Positions 12,337-23,136 of a stretch of DNA of 64,000 nucleotides are shown here, one piece after another. The stretch lies in NCBI GenBank assembly GCA_949317995.1, contig OX439042.1:12751174-12815173 (forward strand), read 5' to 3'. The number at the start of each line of letters is the position of its first letter. Positions within the stretch are counted from its first letter, which is position 1. The position numbers and the translations under genes are program-made. The notes below the pieces were generated by a model, which was not told the origin of the DNA, ran no database searches, and saw only the letters and a program-made list of their open reading frames with translations. The DNA is from Acholoe squamosa (lineage: Eukaryota > Annelida > Polychaeta > Phyllodocida > Polynoidae).

Positions 12337-13135
12337 TGACACAAACACATTTTTGCTCATAGGAAAATAATAAATCAGTCTATACATGGCCAAATGGTCT
12401 GAATCTGTTAACTAATGCTAAACATACCAAGAAAGATATATCACCCCTCCTACCTTTTTTATTATTTTCATTCCTCTTCATAATTCAAAACCACTGCCTG
12501 AGAGCCTGAGAGCGTGTAAAGGTATTAGAAGGGCCCAGGACATGCATATACCAGAGTTGTTGAACTTATGAAAAGTGGATTCATTGAGTAAGCAAAGATC
12601 AAAGAAGTTAACCAGTATGATGACATTGTCTGTTTAATCTCAGAATCAAGATAATACTGTCGCGCCACGAGGGGTACATCAAGTGTAAACTAAAGGTTAA
12701 TAGACCACGACTAGAAATATATAGACGAAGTCCATTATATAGAGGTTGTATGATCTGGGACCAACTACCTGCAGATGTTCAGTACAAATAGACTAGAAAG
12801 TCTTTTAAATCCAGTCTTAATGGATATAGAACATAGTGATGTGATTTATAGTAAAGAAATATATTGATTGTGGATGAGAGATATGTGAAAGATGGTTCAT
12901 GGAAACTGTTTGTTTATACACTGAATGATAACAGGTATCATTAAAAAGGTCATGAATATATGATATTGGTTGGTTCTTTGTAGTACTTCATCTTGAATGA
13001 TAATATTGATAGCACCAGAATGTAGTGAATTCATTGGTCAATAAACCTTTTTAAACTTCAAACTTGCGACACAGTTTTTTCTATGTTTGGTGTGTCATTG
13101 TTCAATATTTGACATTGAGTGTTGATGTGATAAGT
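12337..13135. other. Non-coding flank; tail of the non-LTR fragment
   Basis: No gene seen in 12337-12690. From about 12690 the sequence matches 35150-35640 of unit 2 and continues the 3' part of the non-LTR element (ACTAGAAATATATAGAC and following). Confidence 0.5.
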
Positions 13136-13421
13136 ATATTAGAACTTTGCCGTTCTAATATATTAGAACTTTGCCGGTTCAACTTTTGCAGTGTCAGTCA
13201 TATAACTCCTTCTTATATTTATCAATAAATGCTTCTATGTCAAGAATAATGACTAAAGTAAGCATTTATTTTACATATAATCATCGTATTTTTGCAAAGA
13301 GGAAGTAGCTTGATACGGGAAAGGTTTTTGCCTGATACTTTAGACAGGAAGTAGCATGATACAGGAATCAATGCGAAGCCCTGTAACTCCTCGTATCAAG
13401 CATAAAACATTTATTAATAAG
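13136..13421. mobile_element. Insertion of about 290 bp specific to unit 1
   Basis: Unit 2 reads TGATAAG then CAGAAAGGATG continuously (35634-35650), whereas unit 1 is interrupted after ATAAG and resumes after a second ATAAG. A target duplication is therefore plausible. The insert starts with two copies of TATTAGAACTTTGCCG and has two CAGGAAGTAG-like words. No coding content, and the family is unknown. Confidence 0.5.
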
Positions 13422-15885
13422 CAGAAGGGATGTTCCATTGCACTATAAAATGTGAACAGTAACAAACGGAACAATAGAAATCATGTGCCATAGGTAACAT
13501 TGCCTGCTATCTCAGAAAAAGTGGTGAGAGTTGAGTTGACATGAAAGAATGAAAAAAAATAAAAGAACAAAAAAGTATTTTGACTAAAATTGTTTTATTA
13601 TTTAATTAGAACACAACATGCTTATACATTATTTAAGACATACAATGAGTGATACCGATGAATTGACCCTTTGTTTAAAGAAGAAAAAAACACTCTCATA
13701 GGGAAAATATCATATTCATGATTTCACTAATTAAATAGCTGAAGACTTATTGCCCCCATAAGGGCAAACTGACGCTCTAAACACTGGTATTGAGTGGCCC
13801 CCATAGTTAAGTTCTAGATGATAATTATCCATAGAACCTACAAAGGGGGGCCTCTGTACAGCCTATGGGAATGTCCTACTAACCAAAAGGCCTTAGACCT
13901 GACACTATAACTGATAATTTTCTTATTTTACCATTTTATTATCAAAAAGTGCCCTAACTAAATACCAATGTATAGGTATTGCATCTTTTGAAACAATTAC
14001 TGTTAGATGCAACTAAGATTTCAGATGGGGGTTTCAGATCACATTACTGCTTTGTTACACACAGTCCTTTCCAGCATTAGATGCCTATACTAGTAAATAG
14101 CTCAACAAAAGGTAATGCTGTCATTTATTTAGAGAACCTTTAGGTCGTTTCCTATGAGACCAACAGCTACCTATGTGGTCGGGCTAAATCTCTACCCAGT
14201 AGTAGAAGAACGGAAGAATGTATACTGCTCGTCTCTGCTCTGAGTTCCCTATGGTCCATTCTCTATGTCACACATGCGAGGACACCACTGGTGCCCTCTT
14301 ACGAGAGAGGCATAAAACAATTCCGAACAACACCTATTCTCCTACAACAGTACTACTACAGTAATAGTCTTTAACACACCTTAATCTCTAAATGGTTATA
14401 TGATTCCCTACAATAGTACACCTTTCTTCATACAGGATGGCCTGATGTCAGCCTTGCCCTTCCTCATTTAGTTCCCAATTAGTCTTGGTGTGGGTGCTCT
14501 CTCTGACTTCTTCCACCAAAGGCAATTACTTAGCGTTATCAACATACGAAGAGGGGCAACCATTATTGGTAAGTGCTGTAAATGTTTGTGTGAAATATTC
14601 GACTTTCAATTATTTAAAGTGGGCATATCCAATGAAAAGACAGATTCGAAAATTTGTGTAAACATTATGTATAAATAGTTTATAAATGCTCATCTCTTGT
14701 GGTATGCATATACTCTTCCAATCACTGCTAGCCCATAGTGCCTCAAAATGAAGTGTCTAATCACAACACTATACAATTCACTCGATGGACCTTGACATTG
14801 CTTCACACAGGCTCCCTCTATAGGAAATCAGACACACCTGATTTATTACTAGGACAGGAATAAATACAGGACATTTTCCTTTTTTTGGGGGGAGCAGATA
14901 TAAGTCACATCATCATTAGATATCTTAGCAAATGGTTTAGAATGTTGTCTAGAATAATGATTGAAGAGAAACCCCACAATTTCATATTGTGAGAGCTGAC
15001 ATGCTCACTTCTAGGTGCACCATGGATTTGAAAATATGTACTTTGGTTTGTGCTGTGTCTCTTAATCCTTTGATAGCCTAGGATTATAAATTTTCAGGTG
15101 GGCTGCTGCCAGGTGTGTTCTTGTTCCTGATGGGTTTTGTCAGGTGTAACCGCGCAGCAGCCGTGTCACTTCTCATGTTCATACTCACTGGACAAGGAAT
15201 GCCCATTTTTGATAAAGCTCCTCTTGATTCAGGTATGGACATTAGAATACATATTAACCACTTGCCAATATCTAAATGGTTTGAAGGTAAGCCTAAATGG
15301 ATATTGAGACACTAGATTATAGTCAGAGGTGCAATATTGTTTAATGCTCATGGTATCTTGATCACCATTAAGCATAGAATGCAAACATGTCCATCAAATC
15401 ACCAGGGATCCATTCATGACTGAAATGTGTTTTGGTGATCATAAAGATTGATTAACTTCAAAGAAGGCTACAATTCATTTTACACACTAGTGTTGCATTA
15501 ACAAACTATACCAATTTAAAACCTTTTATGAAAGGCAATATCATCTCTAAATGTGTAAACACAATTATTCTTTGTTGGGTGATGGGTGTTCTTAATGGTA
15601 TGGGGAATATGTTTGGTTTTATTACACCTCTTTTTGTTGCCAAACTCGCTAAGTATGATGAATGGTAACCCTTTTAAGGCTGTAGAGGAAAGAAACAATC
15701 AATAATTTTAAGTTCTTGACAAAAACATGCGTTTTTTTTATACAAAGTGGCTATTCTCTAGTACTATTACAAATACAATATTTCTGATGGAAATCTCATG
15801 TATTCTACTAGTACTACATTTTCCTGTATAATTTGAAACATTTATATATCAGTTTATAAATGCGTTTAAAAGGAAAGTGTGATGG

Positions 15886-16065
15886 TTGATTGATTGATTT
15901 GTTTTTTACAGCACTTTAGCGGCACTAAGTGGCTATCCCGTGCTTCACAGGTTGATAATTTAACAGAGGAATGTGTCAGTGCCTGCGCATATGTACACCA
16001 CACACATCCTGAGGGGATAGGAAAGAGGAGATATAGACCCTTTTAAGTGGGCTAGGGAAGCCCGG
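15886..16065. repeat. Dispersed repeat at the left edge of the insertion
   Basis: Begins with GATTGATTGATTTG and TACAGCACTTTAGCGGCAC. The part about 15965-16065 (AGAGGAATGTGTCAGTGCC to GTGGGCTAGGGA) recurs in the same orientation at about 45128-45230 inside a MITE. It is a SINE-like or other short dispersed element. Whether it belongs to the adjacent retroelement is unclear. Confidence 0.6.
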
Positions 16066-16392
16066 AAAAGTGTGAAGGGACTATATACACTCGTGTATAT
16101 TCATATAATTAACAACGGCGAGTGACCTGCCCAGCCGCTACTACTTGTTGCGCGCAACAATATAACGCTCCTTTTGGTAACTATGGCAAAGCTACCCCCC
16201 GCTATATAACCGCGGTTCTGCCAGCCGTTCGCCAGTCGGGCTCGAGTATTCATACAGTGCACAACACCCCTGTGCTGGGGGTTGGCACAAATTTTAATTT
16301 TTTACCGGTTGCCAAGGTTGATTGGGCTTCATCAACATTACGATTCGTCTTTTAACCTGGAAAAGTTGGTTTCTACCTAAATTCTGGCCAAG

Positions 16393-17235
16393 ATGGGCCA
16401 CAGAAAACCAAATAAAAAGACCTTAGAGCCTGATTCAGGACCGCCGAGCGGTGTTAGGAGATCTGTCAGGAGGCAAGGGCCTCCTGGGTCATCCGTTACA
16501 GACCAGCCCACAGATTCTCTACCCGCTGATGGGATGACAGACGCTTTGACAGATGAGCTGGCTGATTTGAAGATCCGGACGGAGGCTGTGGAAGAGAACC
16601 TGGCAAAAATCCTGGATAAGTTGGATGTTTTGACTCTGTAGAACAGATCGAGAGGTGGATCTAGATCAAGTTCGAGCTCCAGCAGTGAAAGCTCTCGCTC
16701 CAGGTCAAGAACCAAGCATAGATCAAGAAAACCAAGGGGTGAGTTCGACCAGCGAAATTTTTTAGGTCACAAGAAAAATGTTGACAGCCTAGAAAAATTA
16801 CTAATGGTCAATGTTCGTTTAGTCAGTGCCAAACTTGAACAAGGTGAGGAGGTAAAATAAATTCTTGACCACATAGAAATGCTGCTGGAGAAATCTGCCA
16901 CTAGAATATTTACTCTCAGCTCACTTGTAAATTATGACAAGAGTGTCAAAGAGCGAGCTGACAAAAGGGGGATAAGAGCATTTGAGACTGTGGAGAATTG
17001 TGACATCCTACGACACTTGAGCTACGATGGCACATACACAGCCCAAAAGTTGGCTAAATCATCCAAACCTGTTGTCAAAAAATCAGCTAACTCAAAAAAT
17101 CACTGTCACGCTTACAATAGGCCCGAGGGCTGCAAGTTAAACCCCTGCTGGTACAGGCACGTCTGTAGCTCATGTGACTCATGTGACTCTGGAAGTAGGA
17201 TGTTGCCTCTGGGGAGGGTCGTGCCTCCAGATTAG
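16393..17235 (+). pseudogene. gag-like ORF of the tyrosine-recombinase retroelement
   Basis: One reading frame from ATG at 16393, broken by TAG (16639-16641) and TAA (16858-16860), ending in TAG at 17233. It encodes a charged N-terminus, a Ser/Arg-rich tract (SSSSSSSESSRSRSR), a helical middle and a cysteine/histidine tail of the form CHAYNRPEGCKLNPCWYRHVC. This CCCH-like tail is characteristic of DIRS-type Gag proteins and presumably binds RNA. The RT frame follows in a different phase about 20 nt later. With two internal stops it is not translatable as one protein. Confidence 0.7.
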
Positions 17236-17255
17236 CTGGCCATAAAGAGGCACTG

Positions 17256-18081
17256 TTGGTTGACCCCCCTGTTGAGGATTGTGTTCTTGGCAATGTTGTG
17301 CCAGAAATTCCAGTTATTGATGAATGTTGTCAAAAGCCACCAGTAGAGGTGGACTTGTTGAATTTTGCCAGCTCTGAAAATAATTTTGTGGAAAACCTTA
17401 GTATTACTGGTTTTTCCTCAAGGAGTATTCCAAATGTTGGGGATTTTTATCCAATTTTTGATGTGAATTGCTCAGGTAATGTTAGTATAAACATTTACCA
17501 AAGTTGTTTTGACGGTACATGTTCTTGTCAACATTTTATTGGTGGCCACAAGGCCCAAATTTTGCCATGTAGATTGGCATGTTTCCTAAGACAGGAAGGT
17601 GTTATAAATTTACCCAAACGTGACTTAGATTATTTATGGTCAGGTTTCAAAATTGTTGATCCTGGTTGCGAAACAGAGTATGAATGTGGAAATTATAAGT
17701 CAATTTTTCAGGGTAATTTTTACAATGAAATGTGTGAAATTGTCAGTGAGGAACTCCAGGATGGTTCTCTTTTTGAAGTAACCTCCAAACCTAGATGCAT
17801 ACATGCCCTTGGCAGTGTCCCCAAAAGTAACGGTAAATTAAGACCCATTACTGATTGTAGTATGCCCAGAAAAAGGAGTATTAATAATTTTATGGATTCA
17901 ACTTTTAAACCTTTTTCAAATGATTTTATGAGTGTTGTTGACTTAAAATCCGCCTATAGGTCTATTAGTACCTATGGGGAACACCAAAAATTCCAGGGTT
18001 TTTCATGGGATATGGGGGATGGTAAAAAATTTTACCAGAGTAATCGTCTTACCTTTGGACTCAGATGTGCCCCCTACATAT
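17256..18081 (+). pseudogene. Reverse transcriptase of the YR retroelement, N-terminal part
   Basis: An open frame without an early ATG encodes a DIRS-type reverse transcriptase up to the catalytic palm. GSVPKSNGKLRPITDCSMPR and VDLKSAYRSI (motif A with its aspartate) and LTFGLRCAPY (motif B) are visible. The frame is cut at 18081 by insertion of the LTR element and continues at 30943. Upstream residues (SINIYQSCFDGTC and following) are the usual DIRS linker. The enzyme would copy element RNA. Here it is destroyed by the insertion and by a frameshift further on. Confidence 0.8.
18078..18081. repeat. Target-site duplication ATAT (left); right copy 30939-30942
   Basis: ATAT directly precedes the left LTR and ATAT directly follows the right LTR. 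Removing the insert and one copy restores the reverse-transcriptase sequence across the junction. A 4-bp duplication is normal for Ty3/Gypsy integrases. Confidence 0.85.
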
Positions 18082-18458
18082 TGTAAGGGTTTGTGGCCTT
18101 ACGGACCTGGGGGGTTCGGGTCTTACGGTTCGGAAAGAAAGAGTAAGACAGTATTCCAAGTGTATGCCAACGGTTAGGTTTATTACTTAACGCACACTCA
18201 CGGCTGCCGGATGATATCAAAGAGGCAGCTAATATTAAAAGACAGTGGTTTACATGGTGTGGAGGCCAGAAGGGCCTCTGACGTAGCGGCTGAGCCCTGG
18301 GCTTTATATACGGACCCAGGTGTTCGTCGTCAGATGTCCCCACAGACCCGGATCGGTGCTGCCACCTATCCGGAACCTGAGGAACGTCCGACGACTCGAC
18401 TCACCCGCCACGTCAGACGGTACCCAACTCCTATGGTTTAGTAACGTGTACCTCTACA
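18082..18458 (-). repeat. 3' LTR of the Ty3/Gypsy element (377 bp)
   Basis: In element sense it begins TGTAGAGG and ends CCCTTACA (TG...CA). It contains a TATA box (TATATAAAG, plus-strand 18302-18310) and a polyadenylation signal AATAAA (plus-strand 18179-18184), giving a U3-R-U5 layout. Identical by eye to 30562-30938. In this copy the AATAAA would end element transcripts. Confidence 0.97.
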
Positions 18459-18468
18459 CCACTCCCCC
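18459..18468 (-). promoter_or_regulatory. Polypurine tract
   Basis: In element sense GGGGGAGTGG directly abuts the 3' LTR. Such a purine run primes plus-strand DNA synthesis in LTR retroelements. Confidence 0.75.
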
Positions 18469-19309
18469 AGACATTTAGGAGGGTGTTATACATATAATAT
18501 TACTAGGATAACATTTCTACATGTCTAAACCTTTAGTAATAGAGGTACAACCATAGGTATAACATTAACACCAAATAAATTGTGAACCGGATGTCATATA
18601 TATATATTCGATAGTGAAATGTAGTTACATTTAACGATTAGGATGTTGAAATATTATACGAATTACTTGAAGAAGAGACAGTTATGTTAAACGGAACTGT
18701 CTATTTAATTATTATACCACATAATATTGTATTATATTTCAGGTATAATTAATAAGACAAGTAATATGAATCGTATACATGTGATGATGACAGCTATGTG
18801 TAACGGAACTGTCGATAATAAAATATATCACATAATAACATCCGTATGTGTGTTTGTAGTTATTAACACCACATTTGAATATGTAGTCTTAAAGAAGACT
18901 GTTATAGTAACATCACTATATAATGACATGTCGTATATTATTATCATACGAATCCGTTAAAGATTTCGTGAGTAGTACGAATAGGGTTAATTATAACATA
19001 CACTTGAAAAAAAAGAAAAAAATTCACGGTGTGGTAATGAATATAATAATGATATATTATCACCGTGTATCTAATAACCTTTATAGCACCAGATCAATAT
19101 ACTTATTATATAATTTGTCTCGCAGGACAATAATATGTGTTTTCTGGTGAGGTTTAACGGATCTTATAATATGAATACTAATAATAATCAGAGATCCGTT
19201 TCAAGAAAATATCTATGTACCCGTATCATAATATGTATCTAGTGGATATGCACATACATATAATATTATAGAAAAATAGAGATATGACATTATATACAAT
19301 ATACAGGAA
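18469..19309 (-). other. AT-rich 3' non-coding segment of the LTR element
   Basis: Strongly AT-rich, in contrast with the GC-richer accessory region next to it. The word TAACGGAACTGTC occurs at about 18689 and 18801, and ACGGATCT/AGATCCGT form a small inverted pair at about 19157 and 19193. No convincing coding frame. It may be untranslated region of the accessory transcript. Confidence 0.6.
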
Positions 19310-19633
19310 TTATAAATGCTGCTGAAGTCTTCTGCTGTATCCTCCGGGTACTAGTAGGTAGGTGTGGTCAGCTAACCACGGGATGGACGTGCTAAAGTTT
19401 ATAGTTTCCTTATATAGAGTGAACACGGTAGTTGATTTTGGGGCAGCTACCCACAATCCTCTAGTAGTGCTAAAGTTTGTAGTATATCCGAATGGTGTAG
19501 ATTTGTAGAATAATAGTCCGGATGTGTCAACTATGTAGAGAACGTAATCCTTTTTAAGCTTAGTTGACATAAGTAAATAATAGTCCGATATAGGTTGATC
19601 CGGAAGTAATAGTAGTAGTTGATATAAGTCCAT
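19310..19633 (-). CDS. Small ORF downstream of the accessory region (unknown)
   Basis: From ATG at 19633 the frame encodes 107 residues starting MDLYQLLLLLPDQPISDYY and ending GGYSRRLQQHL. The frame stays open upstream of that ATG to a TGA at 19738-19736, adding about 34 residues; beyond that stop a further open stretch reaches about 19831. The composition (aromatic and beta-prone, with VLYIVDTSGLLFY and ADHTYLLVPGGY) looks protein-like rather than random in this AT-rich tail. I recognise no family. It could be a third accessory product, an exon of a spliced transcript or a relic of captured sequence. Confidence 0.4.
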   Translation of the reverse strand: MDLYQLLLLLPDQPISDYYLLMSTKLKKDYVLYIVDTSGLLFYKSTPFGYTTNFSTTRGLWVAAPKSTTVFTLYKETINFSTSIPWLADHTYLLVPGGYSRRLQQHL

Positions 19634-19983
19634 TCGGGAGTACAGATGAGTTGTAGAGGTAAATCGTAAAGTCCATCCTAGTAAGTGGTTAGCACGGGTA
19701 ACAGCAGGAGTCTGGAACTGGCATCCGGATACGTCTCACAGCAGCAAGTCTACTATCGGATTGTTCATGGATGAAGTTATAAATCCGAATAGGCTATTCA
19801 GGGTGCAATAAAAGTTATACAACCTGAATTATATAATAGACTGGTCAAAGGAACCCGGAACACATACATAGGTGTTCATACACTAGTGAATAAAACATTC
19901 GCAGACCTATAGGGTTCCGCAAAGACTATATCTGGTCATTTGGTGTTGGAAAAAAAATTATGGGAGAAATAACCCTAGCATGC

Positions 19984-21789
19984 TTAAACGGATTTCTTAG
20001 CATGCTTCTTCTTCAGAAGAGCTAGAGCCGACTCGGGAGTGCCGTCCCACTCGTCCAAGTCGACTCCGAACACCCTCATGAACTTAGTGTTCAGATTGGT
20101 GTTCCGAGTGATCTCCTCCTTTACACGTTTCTCCAACACGTGCACATCCATAGCTGCTTTTTCCTGGGCAGCTGCGGCAGCGACCTCCTGGGCTTTTACA
20201 TCGTCCCGGATGAGAGTCTCGAGACGTTGCTTTTCAGCGTCGCCCACCTGTTTCATGCACAACAGAGTTTCGTTTAGGAGACCCTGATGAAACTCGATCG
20301 CTTTTTCACGAACGCACTTCTCCCAATGGGTGTAGATGGCCTTCTGGACATCTGCCTCCCCTTGGCGAGACTTCTCGAACCAAACTTCCGCATTACCGGT
20401 TTTAATGGTAATAGCGTCCTTTGGTTTCTCAGGTGCAGCGACAGCCTTGGGAGGAGTCGAGGCGGCCTGTGGACCACTTCCGGGTTTAGGACTTCCGGAC
20501 ACACCTGTCGTTGGTACACAGAAGGCAGGTGGTACATTCTGTTTCAGTCCCATTTGCAGGTACATGTTTAACTGCTCCTGGGTAAAGGTAACTGGTGGGG
20601 CGGCTGGAGCGGATGCAGATCCGGCGGCAGCAGATGCGGTGGTCTTCTTTGGCATAAGGCGACCATCCTTTCCTACCACCAAGGTCTGGCTCTCAGGTCC
20701 AGGTCCCTGGTTTAAGGACGGAAAGTTTCGAGAACTCACTTTCCCAGGTTTAGATACGGCTCCAGCGTATCCGGCAGGTTCGGGCTTCTTGAACACCGGA
20801 GTGCCCTGAGCCTGCTCTGCGGGGTGCCTTGCCAGAGGGGACCTGGAACGGTCCTCTGCTCTGACTTTCGGTTTAGTCGTGCTCTGACCATTACCGTTGC
20901 CGCCACGGTTCTGATCTCTCCTGCTCCTTTCACGAGCTCTCTTTGCATCCTTTCCGGATTCCTCGCATTTCTGCCAGAGAGACTCGTGCATGTCCAGTTT
21001 ACCCTTTCCAGGAGTCAGGACTATCTTTGCTCGGAGTTTCGAATCCTTGGTCTTCGGAACTTCGCAGAGGACTTGGTCCCCTGGTCGGATCTTAGACCAA
21101 GCATCCTCGCTCAGACTGTCGAACTCCTTCATGAGTTCCTGATGAAGCTCCATGATGCACTTCCGTGCCCCGTCCAAACCTTCTGCGTGGCATTTCTTCT
21201 GGTGTCTAGCCAGATCACTACGTCGGTTGTATTGCACCTTAGTAGTACACTTCTTGCCCTTCTTACCATAACTCGGATCACAGATGTAAACCGGGTGATG
21301 GTGGAAGTGGGCCTCTACCAGATGCCGTTGGAACCGGGCTGGAGTACTCCAGGTCCGGATCGAGACATCACTCGCATCCTGGCAGATAGAGAAGGGACAG
21401 GACTTTTGGTCGTCGCCGTACCACTTCTCTAAAGCCCAACGCAGCTTCCTCCTCTGGGTATAAGTGTAATACCCTTCGGTGTGGTTTAGCATAAGCCACA
21501 TCTTTCGATAGGCTTTGCTCGGATTGGGGTCCTCGTCCGAAAGACGCATCCAATCTTCATCATCCGACTCATCGTTCTTATTGATTGAGTCTGGACAGGC
21601 ATAGAGGGTAGAGCCGTCCTTCTTAACTCCGTACGCACAGTCGGAGAAACACGTCGGAATCCGGGTTTTGAATCCGGATTTGGCGTTAGCCCAACGTTCG
21701 GCCTCGGTTTGAGTTGATGGAGTGGCCTTCTCATCATACTCAACCGAGGATTCGTGCACCGACTCCTCGTCAGACGACTCAACCTCCAT
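19984..21789 (-). CDS. Accessory protein, C-terminal part: C2H2-like zinc-finger and coiled-coil protein (unknown)
   Basis: 601 codons from ATG at 21789, with no recognised family. Residues 1-90 are acidic (VESSDEESVHESS, NDESDDEDW). Residues about 131-161 form a C2H2-like finger (C131, C136, H156, H161) and residues 170-201 a second (C170, C181, H196, and C200 or H201). Residues 250-470 are basic, then proline/alanine-rich and disordered. Residues about 490-590 look helical with a heptad-like character (VLEKRVKEEITRN), ending in KKKHAKKSV. There is no signal peptide or membrane segment, so it is not an envelope protein. The reading frame is the same as that of the ORF at 22932-22072: the 94 codons between are open, and a single TAA (22074-22072) separates them. 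It may therefore be translated from its own ATG, by readthrough, or as part of one long protein in intact copies. Nucleic-acid binding is inferred from the fingers only. Confidence 0.7.
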   Translation of the reverse strand: MEVESSDEESVHESSVEYDEKATPSTQTEAERWANAKSGFKTRIPTCFSDCAYGVKKDGSTLYACPDSINKNDESDDEDWMRLSDEDPNPSKAYRKMWLMLNHTEGYYTYTQRRKLRWALEKWYGDDQKSCPFSICQDASDVSIRTWSTPARFQRHLVEAHFHHHPVYICDPSYGKKGKKCTTKVQYNRRSDLARHQKKCHAEGLDGARKCIMELHQELMKEFDSLSEDAWSKIRPGDQVLCEVPKTKDSKLRAKIVLTPGKGKLDMHESLWQKCEESGKDAKRARERSRRDQNRGGNGNGQSTTKPKVRAEDRSRSPLARHPAEQAQGTPVFKKPEPAGYAGAVSKPGKVSSRNFPSLNQGPGPESQTLVVGKDGRLMPKKTTASAAAGSASAPAAPPVTFTQEQLNMYLQMGLKQNVPPAFCVPTTGVSGSPKPGSGPQAASTPPKAVAAPEKPKDAITIKTGNAEVWFEKSRQGEADVQKAIYTHWEKCVREKAIEFHQGLLNETLLCMKQVGDAEKQRLETLIRDDVKAQEVAAAAAQEKAAMDVHVLEKRVKEEITRNTNLNTKFMRVFGVDLDEWDGTPESALALLKKKHAKKSV

Positions 21790-22071
21790 GGCAGTACTAC
21801 CAGTGGTTGAGGTGCTGGGTTTCGGCTCGGCTCTAGCAGAATCCGGGAGATTCTTGAGCTTCCGAGCAGCGGATCGTCGGTTCTTACTGACCTTCCAGTC
21901 TTCCTCCGGTTCCTGGGTTCCGGATGTGCTGGAGGTCGTGGCTTCTACTGGGGTAGTAGTGCTGCCGGTAGCTGATGTAGCACTGGCGGAGCTTCTGGTG
22001 GCAAGCTTCAGGTCGGGGATAGGAGGTGCGGGTGCTTCCGCGGCCCTCTTAGCCTCTTCCTGTGCCTCCTG

Positions 22072-22932
22072 TTAGGCAGTCATACGGCGGACAATAACCG
22101 TCCGAAGGGCTGCAGCTCGGTCCAATCCGATTAGTGAATTGTTCTGGACATCCACCAATTCCTGTTCGGTTATGTAGTAACCGTCATCCCACTGCTCGAA
22201 GTTAGCAGCGGCCTCCCGGAATTCCTTAGTGGTCCGGCACGGCGTCCGGGTAGCACTAGGGCGTGGGTAGGTCTGGCCATCGGTATCCCAGACACAGCCT
22301 ACCCAGTTGATGTTCGTAGCCTTGACGTTCCACAGGGATTTGTCAGGCTTCGGATACGCTCCGAGCTCGAAGGCTCGGTTAGCTGCATACACGGTTTCAC
22401 GGAAACCAGCGTCCACCATAAGTCCCCGTTGGAACCACGGCCAGTCTCGAAGCCACTCGGGAGGCATCCTGGTCAGCTGTTCGGGAGCCATGACGCCCTC
22501 GATAGCTATCCTGACTTTCGGGTCCATCCTGACTGGTGTCCCGTCGGCGTAGGTCACTTGTGCCTGCAGTTCCGGGTGGACATACAGGTAGCGACCATCG
22601 TAGCTAGCTGGAAAAGGCTCCGCCACTGCTGGCTTCCACTCATCCTTCTGTCCGTCAACTTGGGTAGTTTCGGACTCTGTCGCTGCGGGTTCAGCACTCG
22701 CAGTCGCTCCGGATCCCTCGGCCGGGAGTGGAGATAATAGTTTCTCTGGCTCATTTAGTGAGAATGAAGCCAGCTTCTCCTCAAACGAGCGATCCGTGGG
22801 TTCCTCCACGTCCATCATCTCGCTCTCTTCCTGTGTAACAGGCGACAAAGCTTCCGGAAAAGCTTCTGCGGACGGAGTCAGCTTATCCGGGTCACCGGAT
22901 AGCTTGGCTGCAGCTACGGATTCCTCAGCCAT
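22072..22932 (-). CDS. Accessory protein, N-terminal part (unknown)
   Basis: 286 residues from ATG at 22932 (the frame is blocked upstream by TAG at 22962-22960) to TAA at 22074-22072. The first 110 residues are acidic, Ser/Glu/Pro-rich and probably disordered. Residues about 115-285 are denser, with YDGRYLYVHPELQAQVTYA, PEWLRDWPWFQRGLM and NINWVGCVWDTDGQTYPRP. The tryptophan-rich part suggests a folded domain, but I cannot assign it. It lies about 0.5 kb after the pol stop, in the same strand and in frame with the zinc-finger ORF downstream. The GC-rich interval upstream could supply a promoter. The unique TAA is followed by CAG GAG. Confidence 0.65.
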   Translation of the reverse strand: MAEESVAAAKLSGDPDKLTPSAEAFPEALSPVTQEESEMMDVEEPTDRSFEEKLASFSLNEPEKLLSPLPAEGSGATASAEPAATESETTQVDGQKDEWKPAVAEPFPASYDGRYLYVHPELQAQVTYADGTPVRMDPKVRIAIEGVMAPEQLTRMPPEWLRDWPWFQRGLMVDAGFRETVYAANRAFELGAYPKPDKSLWNVKATNINWVGCVWDTDGQTYPRPSATRTPCRTTKEFREAAANFEQWDDGYYITEQELVDVQNNSLIGLDRAAALRTVIVRRMTA

Positions 22933-23136
22933 GACTGGGGAATCGCCCACGGGAGTAAACTACTCCTTTTTCCGGCTTTTACGGCGCCGGGGCCGACACA
23001 AACGGAGTCTGTCTACCAGGAGACAGACTCTGGAGGAGCAGCGGGGGGTTTGCTTAGCCGGTAAAATCCAAGAAGGGAGCGAGCTCGACCGTCTTAGACG
23101 TTACCGAAAAACAATATGGCGACAGGCCAGCATTCG

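Larger units (their letters stand above)
5691..13855 (+). repeat. Tandem segmental duplication, unit 1
   Basis: From GTACAG at 5691 this unit carries the last four exons of gene A and about 5.8 kb of downstream sequence. It is followed directly by a homologous second unit beginning with GTACAG at 13856. Colinear matches include the intron before exon 6219 (about 5709-5935 versus 13881-14135), the exons, the non-LTR fragment (10680 versus 34613) and the tail (13420-13855 versus 35640-36075). Unit 1 additionally holds material at 8064-10680, about 11230-12690 and 13136-13421 that is absent from unit 2. Confidence 0.85.

Noticed and set aside
18082..18458. Short frames within both LTRs
   Set aside because: Identical by duplication of the LTR; they carry no coding signal.
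20039..21432. Long plus-strand open frames over the accessory region
   Set aside because: They are antisense shadows of the GC-richer zinc-finger ORF; they are Ala/Ser/Arg-rich, have no motifs and stop irregularly.
19984..22932. Envelope gene (endogenous-retrovirus interpretation)
   Set aside because: There is no signal peptide, transmembrane helix, furin site or fusion peptide. The zinc fingers and charged tracts indicate an intracellular protein.
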